35,006 nt of DNA from Gammaproteobacteria bacterium (lineage in GTDB: Bacteria; Pseudomonadota; Gammaproteobacteria; Xanthomonadales; Xanthomonadaceae), in assembly GCA_026398715.1 (NCBI GenBank), contig JAPLSI010000149.1:1-35006 (forward strand). The letters run 5' to 3'. A program made the position numbers and the translations under genes. A model generated the notes under the pieces. That model saw only the letters and a list, made by a program, of their open reading frames with translations. It made no database searches and had not been told where the DNA came from. Of the stretch, positions 25,669 through 32,110 are shown in pieces. Each line of letters begins with the position of its first letter. Position 1 is the first letter of the stretch.

Positions 25669-26625
25669 GTGAAACTGCGATTGATCACATGCCTACTGCT
25701 CGCCCTCTCGGCGACGTCGGCGTTTGCCCAGTCGAAACTGTTGACGGGCAACGAGCCGACCGGCAATACCACCGTGCTGCCCCTGTGGAATACCCAGAAC
25801 GGCCAGGTGGATGCGCTGCTCCTGATCGAGCCGTCCGTGTTGCCGCAATTGCCGTCGCAGCGAATCATTCGCCCGGCTGGCAAGGCCGGCGGAAGTGATT
25901 CGTTGCAGCTGCGCGCGGGCCTTTCACTCGAAGCCAATCCGGGCATGGGCGTGTTGTGCAACAGCGGCAGCGTGATCACCAGCGTCGGCTCGATGGCCGG
26001 CCACTGCATGCTGGTGAACCTGAGCAACCAGGGCCTGTCGCCGATCCCGGGCAGCAAGAGTTCGGTGAATGGTTCGCTGCAATTGCAGCGCTCGCGCGCG
26101 CTGGTCACCGGCAGTGTAGGCGTCGGCCGCGAAACCCTTGGCGGCAACCTCAATTCCATCGGCAACAGCTCGGCAGACCGTCGCCTGCTCGACAGCTTGC
26201 TCGGTACAAGCACCGCAACGCTCGATTCCCGCAACGCCAGCCTGATCGGCCAGGTGTCGCTCGGCACGCAAAGCTGGGTGAGCATCGGTGGCAAGCTCGC
26301 CCGCGTCCGCCTTATCCCGACCGACCAGATTCGCGGCGGCCTGCCGCCCGAGTGGAATTCCGGCAGCCTCAGCCTGGGCGGCGGCATCGGTAATTTCGGC
26401 GGTGAAATCACCGGCCAGATGATCGAAGTTCCCGGCCAGGCCAATCGTTACAGCAGCCTGGGCGCCGGCGTTACCTGGCGCACGCCGTGGCGCGCCAAGC
26501 TTTCCGTCGGCGCCGACAACCTGGTGACGCGCGGCAAGAATCCCTTCGGCCTGCCCGATGCGCGCCCCGACGCTGATTCCGAAGAAGGTCGCGTGCCCTA
26601 CGTCCGCTACCAGCAGGACCTGTAA
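25669..26625 (+). CDS. Exported protein of unknown function, possibly outer-membrane beta-barrel
   Basis: The protein has 318 residues from a GTG at 25669, with GAGGA (25656-25660) eight bases upstream. A signal peptide (MKLRLITCLLLALSATSAFA, cut before QSK) is followed by alternating polar/hydrophobic stretches rich in Gly, Ser and Asn (for example LQLRAGLSLEANPGMGV, GSLSLGGGIGNFGGEITGQM, YSSLGAGVTWRTPW and AKLSVGADNLVTRG), which look like beta-strands. Two cysteines (97 and 113) could form a disulfide. It ends VPYVRYQQDL, an aromatic-rich tail but without the C-terminal Phe of standard barrel proteins. I recall similar hypothetical proteins in Xanthomonadales but no assigned function. It is preceded by an AT-rich palindrome and looks monocistronic. 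Confidence 0.82.
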   Translation: MKLRLITCLLLALSATSAFAQSKLLTGNEPTGNTTVLPLWNTQNGQVDALLLIEPSVLPQLPSQRIIRPAGKAGGSDSLQLRAGLSLEANPGMGVLCNSGSVITSVGSMAGHCMLVNLSNQGLSPIPGSKSSVNGSLQLQRSRALVTGSVGVGRETLGGNLNSIGNSSADRRLLDSLLGTSTATLDSRNASLIGQVSLGTQSWVSIGGKLARVRLIPTDQIRGGLPPEWNSGSLSLGGGIGNFGGEITGQMIEVPGQANRYSSLGAGVTWRTPWRAKLSVGADNLVTRGKNPFGLPDARPDADSEEGRVPYVRYQQDL

Positions 26626-26694
26626 GGCTTCCATCGCGCTGCAAAGCATCGCCTCGTGTAATGTTTCCGCTTGCCCCCGAACCCGGCGCGAGCG

Positions 26695-28497
26695 ATGACC
26701 CCTTCCCTGATCCGACCCCGCGAACTTCGCTTCGTCACCGAGCAGCTGTGGCCGCTGTCTTCGCTGCTGGCCTATCCGCGCTTTGCCGGGCACAGCCTGG
26801 AAACATTCGAAAGCGTGCTGGACCTGTCGCGCAAACTCGCCCAGGAAAAATTCGCGCCACACAACCGCGCCTCCGATGCCAACGAGCCGCATGTGCATGA
26901 CGGCCGGGTGCGGATCATTCCCGAAGTGAAGCAGGCGCTGGACGCGTATGCCGAGGCTGGATTCACCGCGCTGTTGGCCGACGAAGCCGAAGGTGGATTG
27001 CAGCTGCCGTACACGCTGGCGTTGCTGAGCGATGCGATGTTCCTGGCCGCGAACGTGTCCACCACCGGCTATGCCCTGCTCGCCCGCGGCGTAGCCAACC
27101 TGCTGGCCGCACACGGCTCGGCCGACCAGCAACGCCTGTATCGGCAGCCGATCCTGCAGGGCCGGTTCCTGGGCACCATGTGCCTGAGCGAACCCCAGGC
27201 CGGATCGTCGCTGGCCGACATCACTACCCGCGCGGAACCTGCCGCCGACGGAAGCTATCGCCTGGTCGGCCAGAAGATGTGGATCTCCGGCGGCGACCAC
27301 GAACTGTCGGAAAACATCGTGCACATGGTGCTGGCGAAGATTCCCGGCGGCCCGGCCGGCGTAAAAGGGATCAGCCTGTTCGTCGTGCCGAAATTCCTGG
27401 TGAACGACGACGGCACGCTGGGCGCGCGCAACGACGTGCAACTGGCCGGCGTCAACCACAAGCTGGGCCAGCGCGGCATCATCAACACCTTCCTGAAATT
27501 CGGCGAGAACGACGCCTGCGTCGGCCATCTGGTGGGCGCGCCGCACCAGGGACTGGCGCAGATGTTCCACATGATGAACGAGGCGCGCATCGGCGTCGGC
27601 ATGGGCGCGATCATGCAGGGCCTGGCCGGCTATGAATATTCCCTGGAGTACGCCCGCGAACGCCGCCAGGGCCGCCATCCCGACCAGAAGGATCCCGCAT
27701 CGCGCCCCGTGCCGCTGATCGAGCATGCCGACGTGAGGCGCATGCTGTTGCAGCAGAAATGCTGGTGCGAAGGCGCCTTCGCACTGGCGGTGTATGCCGG
27801 CAACCTGATCGATGCGCAGGGACAGTCGACCGATTCCGCCACGCGATCGCAAGCGACGCTGAAACTCGAACTGCTCACGCCCATCCTCAAATCCTGGTCG
27901 GCCGAGTGGTGCACGCGCGCCAACGACCTCGCCATCCAGGTGCTCGGCGGCTACGGCTACACACGCGAATATCCGGTCGAACAGTACTACCGCGACAACC
28001 GCTTGAACCCCATCCACGAAGGCAGCAACGGCATCCAGGCGATCGACCTGCTCGGTCGCAAGGCGATGATGGAGCGCGGCGCGGCCTTGCAGGCGATGCT
28101 GGGCGAATTGCGCGCGACGATGGCCGAAGCATCGTCGCTGGCCGGGCTGCAGGAATTCTCCAGCGCACTGCTCGAAGCCGTCGCCACCATCGAAACGACT
28201 ACGAAAATCTTGGCCGCACGCATGATGCAAGGCGAGGTGCGGCTGGCCCTGGCCAACGCGTCGCTCTACCTGACACTGGTGGGCCATGCGCTGGTCGCGT
28301 GGATCTGGCTCAGGCAGGCCCTGGTGGCCACGCACGCGCTGCCTGGCGCGAGTGCTGCCGACGCGGACTTCTATCTGGGCAAGATCGCGACTTGCCGCTA
28401 TTTCTTCCGCTATGAATTGCCCGCGGTGCAGTCGAACGCCCGCCTGCTGCAGGAATTCGACGACACCACGCTGACGATGCAGCCCGACCGCTTCTGA
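26695..28497 (+). CDS. Acyl-CoA dehydrogenase with C-terminal extension (about 600 aa family)
   Basis: The FAD enzyme oxidises an acyl-CoA to the enoyl-CoA in beta-oxidation. From the ATG at 26695 it has 600 residues; a TTG 24 bases upstream is possible. FAD- and substrate-binding signatures are seen: MCLSEPQAGSSLADITTRA (about 162-180), KMWISGGDHEL, and MGAIMQGLAGYEYSLEYARER. The catalytic Glu is expected at 442, in NPIHEGSNGIQAIDLLGRK. After this comes an extra helical domain (about 460-600), as in the 600-residue family that includes methylmercaptopropionyl-CoA dehydrogenases (DmdC). Sequence alone does not decide between fatty acyl-CoA and such a substrate. It heads the lipid cassette, followed by a crotonase after 27 bases. 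Confidence 0.93.
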   Translation: MTPSLIRPRELRFVTEQLWPLSSLLAYPRFAGHSLETFESVLDLSRKLAQEKFAPHNRASDANEPHVHDGRVRIIPEVKQALDAYAEAGFTALLADEAEGGLQLPYTLALLSDAMFLAANVSTTGYALLARGVANLLAAHGSADQQRLYRQPILQGRFLGTMCLSEPQAGSSLADITTRAEPAADGSYRLVGQKMWISGGDHELSENIVHMVLAKIPGGPAGVKGISLFVVPKFLVNDDGTLGARNDVQLAGVNHKLGQRGIINTFLKFGENDACVGHLVGAPHQGLAQMFHMMNEARIGVGMGAIMQGLAGYEYSLEYARERRQGRHPDQKDPASRPVPLIEHADVRRMLLQQKCWCEGAFALAVYAGNLIDAQGQSTDSATRSQATLKLELLTPILKSWSAEWCTRANDLAIQVLGGYGYTREYPVEQYYRDNRLNPIHEGSNGIQAIDLLGRKAMMERGAALQAMLGELRATMAEASSLAGLQEFSSALLEAVATIETTTKILAARMMQGEVRLALANASLYLTLVGHALVAWIWLRQALVATHALPGASAADADFYLGKIATCRYFFRYELPAVQSNARLLQEFDDTTLTMQPDRF

Positions 28498-28524
28498 TCC
28501 ATCCGACCACACCGGGGACGAGCC

Positions 28525-29313
28525 ATGGACGAAACCAAACTTACCGTCGAGCGACGCGGCCATGTGCTGTTGATGGGCTTCAACCGCCCGCAAAAACGCA
28601 ATGCCTTCGACGTCGATACCTACCAGGCACTGGCCGCGGCCTATGGCGAACTCGATCGTGATCCCGAACTTCGCTGCGGCGTCGTGTTCGGGCATGGCGA
28701 ACACTTCACCGCCGGGCTGGACTTGCCGCAATGGGCGCCGGTGCTGGCCCAGGGCAAGCCGCTTCCAATTGCCGATGGCAGCCTCGATCCGTTCGGTCTG
28801 GACGAGTCGCGGCGCTGTCGCAAGCCCGTCGTGGTGGCCGCGCAGGGCGTCTGCTTCACCGTCGCGGTGGAATTGATGCTGGCTGCCGATATCCGCATCG
28901 CCGCCACCGATGCGCGATTTGCGCAGTTGGAAGTGTTGCGCGGGTTCTTCCCGTGCGGCGGCGCGACGGTGCGCCTGATGGACGAAATCGGCTGGGGCAA
29001 TGCGCAGCGTTATCTGCTGACCGGCGATGAGTTCAGCGGAACGGACGCCTACCGGATGGGTTTTGTGCAACACCTGGTCGAGCCGGGCCGGCAGTTGGAC
29101 GTCGCGTTGGAAATCGCCGAAAAGATCGCGGTCGCTGCGCCCCTGGGCGTGCAGGCTTCGCTGGCCTCTTCCCGCCTGGCCCGTCGCGAAGGTCCACGCA
29201 CCGCGCTGGAAGCGCTGATGCCGTCGCTGCCGGCCATGATGGCCACCGAGGACATGCGCGAGGCTGTGCTGGCCTTCACACAACGCCGCCAAGCCGTATT
29301 CACCGGACGCTGA
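28525..29313 (+). CDS. Enoyl-CoA hydratase/isomerase family protein (crotonase)
   Basis: The protein has 262 residues. The oxyanion hole parts are HFTAGLDLPQW (about 60-70) and VCFTVAVELML. Both glutamates of the hydratase active site are present and spaced by 20 residues, as in rat mitochondrial hydratase: Glu116 (VAVELML) and Glu136 (AQLEVLRGFFP). So hydration of enoyl-CoA is more likely than the isomerase-only or dehalogenase members. It follows the acyl-CoA dehydrogenase by 27 bases and precedes the WS/DGAT gene by 21 bases, consistent with one operon in lipid degradation or recycling. Confidence 0.92.
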   Translation: MDETKLTVERRGHVLLMGFNRPQKRNAFDVDTYQALAAAYGELDRDPELRCGVVFGHGEHFTAGLDLPQWAPVLAQGKPLPIADGSLDPFGLDESRRCRKPVVVAAQGVCFTVAVELMLAADIRIAATDARFAQLEVLRGFFPCGGATVRLMDEIGWGNAQRYLLTGDEFSGTDAYRMGFVQHLVEPGRQLDVALEIAEKIAVAAPLGVQASLASSRLARREGPRTALEALMPSLPAMMATEDMREAVLAFTQRRQAVFTGR

Positions 29314-29334
29314 AACAGCGTATTGTCCGGGCGG

Positions 29335-30738
29335 ATGGCTAAATCGCTGACACCACTCACCGGACTGGACGCCGCCTTCCTTTACCTGGAATCGGCCGGC
29401 ACGCCCATGCACGTGGGCAGCGTGATGCTGATCGAGTTGCCCAAGCGGCGCGGCCTGGATTTCCACGCAGCGCTGCTTGCGCATATCACTGAGAGGCTGC
29501 CGCGTGCGCCGGCGCTTCGCCGCGTCCTTCACGAAGCCCCGCTGGACCTGGGCCACCCCATGTGGGCCAACGCGCAGGACATCGACCTTCGCAAGCACAT
29601 CCGCAAACGCAAGCTGCCCGGGACCGGTGGGCACGACAAACTGATGGCGCTGGTCGGCAAGCTGCATTCCGAACCCTTGTCGCGCGATTTGCCCATGTGG
29701 CAGTTCGTGGTGATAGAAAACGTGGAACCCGGCGTCGTTGCGCTTTATTCGAAAGTGCATCACGCCCTGCTGGATGGACAAGGCGGCATCGCGCTTGCGC
29801 AGGCCATCCTGGATGTCGCGCCCGTTGCACCGAAGCGGGCATCGAAGAAGTCCGCCGCACAGCCTGCCGATGCACTGACTCGCAGCGACCTGGCGCGCAC
29901 GGCGACGCGGTCCACGGTCAACCAGTTCGCCAAATTGCTGCGCGCGTTGCCGGCCACGTTCAAGTTGGCAGGCAGTGTCGGCCAGGCAGCCAGCATGATC
30001 GGCAACCTGCGCGAGAACATCCTGCTGGCCCCGCGCACGGTCTTCAACGTCAAGATCGGTCACGACCGCAGCTTCGGCGCGGTGTCATTGCCGCTGGACG
30101 AAGTGAAGCGCGTGGCGCGCGGCTTCGGCGTCAGCCTGAACGACGTGGTGATGGCGATCTGTTCGGGCGCGTTGCGCGACTTGTTGATTGCGGTGGACGC
30201 GCTGCCGAAAAAATCACTGGTGGCCGCGATGCCGGTGTCGCTTCGCGAGTCCGGCAACACCGACGTGAACAACCAGGTGTCCATGGTGCAGTGTTCGCTG
30301 GCGACAGACGTTGCCGATCCGGTCGAACGACTGAAGGCAATCAACGATTCGACGGCGCAGATCAAGCGCCGCATCGCGGCGTTCAAGAACCTGATTCCCA
30401 CTGATTTCCCTGGCCTGGCGGCGCCCATCTGGGCCGCCGGCCTGTCGCGCCTGTGGGCCAGCGGAAGCATCGCCGAACGCCTGCCCGCGCTGGCCAACGT
30501 GGCGATATCGAACGTGCCCGGCCCACCGGTGCCCCTGTATCTGGCGGGCGCCAAGTTGAGCCACTACTATCCGGTATCGATCGTGACCCATGGCCTGGCG
30601 TTCAACATCACCGTGCAAAGCTATGCAGGCAGCCTGGAATTCGGACTCACGGCCAGCAAGGACGTGGTGGCGCGCCCGGACATCGTCGCGCGCGCCATGG
30701 CTTCCGCGCTCCAGGAACTGTCAGACCGCCTTCCATGA
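29335..30738 (+). CDS. Wax ester synthase/diacylglycerol acyltransferase (WS/DGAT) family
   Basis: The protein has 467 residues from the ATG at 29335; a TTG at 29323 is less likely. The family start is seen in PLTGLDAAFLYLESAGTPMHVG. The catalytic HHxxxDG motif is HHALLDG (His142-Gly148), and a second conserved block is SLNDVVMAICSGALR, with later NVPGPPVPLYLAGA and GLAFNITVQSYAG. The enzyme would transfer an acyl group from acyl-CoA to a long alcohol or diacylglycerol, making storage wax esters or triacylglycerol at the inner membrane. The stop overlaps the ATG of the next gene (ATGA). Confidence 0.95.
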   Translation: MAKSLTPLTGLDAAFLYLESAGTPMHVGSVMLIELPKRRGLDFHAALLAHITERLPRAPALRRVLHEAPLDLGHPMWANAQDIDLRKHIRKRKLPGTGGHDKLMALVGKLHSEPLSRDLPMWQFVVIENVEPGVVALYSKVHHALLDGQGGIALAQAILDVAPVAPKRASKKSAAQPADALTRSDLARTATRSTVNQFAKLLRALPATFKLAGSVGQAASMIGNLRENILLAPRTVFNVKIGHDRSFGAVSLPLDEVKRVARGFGVSLNDVVMAICSGALRDLLIAVDALPKKSLVAAMPVSLRESGNTDVNNQVSMVQCSLATDVADPVERLKAINDSTAQIKRRIAAFKNLIPTDFPGLAAPIWAAGLSRLWASGSIAERLPALANVAISNVPGPPVPLYLAGAKLSHYYPVSIVTHGLAFNITVQSYAGSLEFGLTASKDVVARPDIVARAMASALQELSDRLP

Positions 30739-31556
30739 AGCCATCCCCCACTCCTCCGCGACGCCCCGGCATGCATGAACCCCTGAAGTCCCCTTCGGCC
30801 CTCCTGATGGCAATGGAAGGCCGCGCCATGTTCGAGTGGGCATCGTATGCGCTGACCTGGCCCTGGCTGCGTTCCGCGCCGCGCGGCGACGGCCACCCCA
30901 TCATCGTCTTGCCGGGCCTGTGCGCGGGCGACACGACGACGATCCCGCTGCGCCGCTTCCTCACCCATCTCGGCTACGAACCCTATCCCTGGCAGCAAGG
31001 CCTGAATTTCGGCCCGCGCGACCATGTCATCAAGGGCATGGTGGACCAGGTGCGCGCCGTGCAGAAAAAGCACAAGCAGAAAGTAAGCATCATCGGCTGG
31101 TCGCTGGGTGGCGCGATGGCCAATGCGCTCGCGCTGCGCATGCCAGAACGCGTGCGCCAGGTGATCACCCTGGGCTCGCCGCTGACCGGCCATCCCAAAG
31201 GCACCAATGCCTGGCGCGTGTTCGAGATGGTGAGTGGATTCCGCAGCGACGACGAACGCCTGATGGAACTGGTGAACGGCGAACCGAGCGTGCCCACGAC
31301 GTCCATCATGAGCAAGACCGATGGCGTGGTGAACTGGCGCATGAGCCTGGCCGAGGTGTCGCACATCTCGGAAAACATCGAAGTCAGCGCAACGCACCTG
31401 GGCATGGGCGCAAACCCTGCTGTGCTCTGGGTCATCGCAGATCGGCTGGCGCAACTCGAAGGCCAGTGGAAGCCCTTCGAACGATCTGCTCTGTGGCACT
31501 CATTGATCTATCGCGACCCGCATCGGTTTCGGCTCGCCAACTTGTTGGCGCCCTGA
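30735..31556 (+). CDS. Alpha/beta hydrolase associated with WS/DGAT
   Basis: The protein has 273 residues from the ATG at 30735 (ATGA overlap with WS/DGAT). A later ATG at 30771 is possible. The catalytic residues are Ser123 in IIGWSLGGAMA, probably Asp196 in MSKTDGVVNW, and His221 in SATHLGMG. The oxyanion region is IIVLPGLCAGDTT (about 56-68), and PWQQGLNFGP also fits a lipase-like fold. It has no signal peptide. Because it is co-translated with the WS/DGAT it may hydrolyse the same lipids, either for mobilisation or for quality control, but this is inferred from position. Confidence 0.9.
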   Translation: MKPSPTPPRRPGMHEPLKSPSALLMAMEGRAMFEWASYALTWPWLRSAPRGDGHPIIVLPGLCAGDTTTIPLRRFLTHLGYEPYPWQQGLNFGPRDHVIKGMVDQVRAVQKKHKQKVSIIGWSLGGAMANALALRMPERVRQVITLGSPLTGHPKGTNAWRVFEMVSGFRSDDERLMELVNGEPSVPTTSIMSKTDGVVNWRMSLAEVSHISENIEVSATHLGMGANPAVLWVIADRLAQLEGQWKPFERSALWHSLIYRDPHRFRLANLLAP

Positions 31557-31600
31557 GATTTAGGAGCGTCTAAAAGTGTTGGTGCGGCGGTTGCCGCGCA

Positions 31601-31641
31601 TCATTTTGAGTCGCCACACGGGATCGGCTTGGTCAAAATGA
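31601..31641 (+). repeat. Left arm of the 41-bp perfect inverted repeat
   Basis: This arm is the exact reverse complement of 32030-32070 over all 41 bases. It also has its own 9-bp inverted ends (TCATTTTGA at 31601-31609 and TCAAAATGA at 31633-31641), so each arm could form a small hairpin by itself. The middle part includes TCGCCACACGGGATCGGC. Confidence 0.93.
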
Positions 31642-31711
31642 TACCCGGCACCCGCCCTCCCTCACCTGCGACCAACTAAGCCTCAGTGCAACACGCTGCT
31701 GTTTTGCCGCG

Positions 31712-31778
31712 AACGCAGGTCGCCCGGCGCCGTCAGTCGCACTGCGTGCTTGGTGAGGCCGCCAGGCGATCCTGCGTT
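31712..31778. repeat. Nested hairpin inside the left arm
   Basis: 31712-31731 (starting AACGCAGGTCGCC) and 31757-31778 (ending GATCCTGCGTT) are related inverted repeats within one arm, differing by two one-base gaps and one mismatch. The same hairpin is mirrored in the right arm at 31895-31959. So the element is a palindrome made of palindromes and can fold as one long stem or as separate hairpins. Confidence 0.75.
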
Positions 31779-32029
31779 TTCTCACTACCTTGCGTGGGCA
31801 TCGCTGCGCTCGCCGGAATTTGCCGGGGTGATTGGGGCGAAGGCGGAAACCGTCGCTGCGACTGCCGCGGCTGCTTTTGCCATAGTGGCGACAGAACGCA
31901 GGATCGCCGGGCGGCCCCACCGAGCAAGCCTGCGAATGGGGCGCCGGGCGACCTGCGTTGGCGGGGGTATGGCAGCGTGTTGCCGTGAAGACCCAGACCG
32001 CGCAGGAAGTTGCGGGCGAGCGCCGGATT

Positions 32030-32070
32030 TCATTTTGACCAAGCCGATCCCGTGTGGCGACTCAAAATGA
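32030..32070 (-). repeat. Right arm of the 41-bp perfect inverted repeat
   Basis: This is the reverse complement of 31601-31641 with no mismatch, beginning TCATTTTGACC and ending ACTCAAAATGA. It lies 41 bases before the putA stop codon on the plus strand. The perfect identity contrasts with the partly diverged inner and outer sequences. Confidence 0.93.
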
Positions 32071-32110
32071 AAGCCGGCGATCGCCAGTGGCGACAAAAAG
32101 CTTCTAAAGC

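Noticed and set aside
25924..30063. A very long open frame on the minus strand opposite the lipid genes
   Set aside because: It covers four well-supported plus-strand genes in antisense. Its translation is rich in His, Gln, Ala and Arg with no recognisable domain, as expected from the high-GC third positions of the real genes.
31633..31988. Short frames on both strands giving peptides around ARRSCVLSP
   Set aside because: Both strands read nearly the same peptide because the region is palindromic. There is no ribosome site, and the peptides have no family resemblance.
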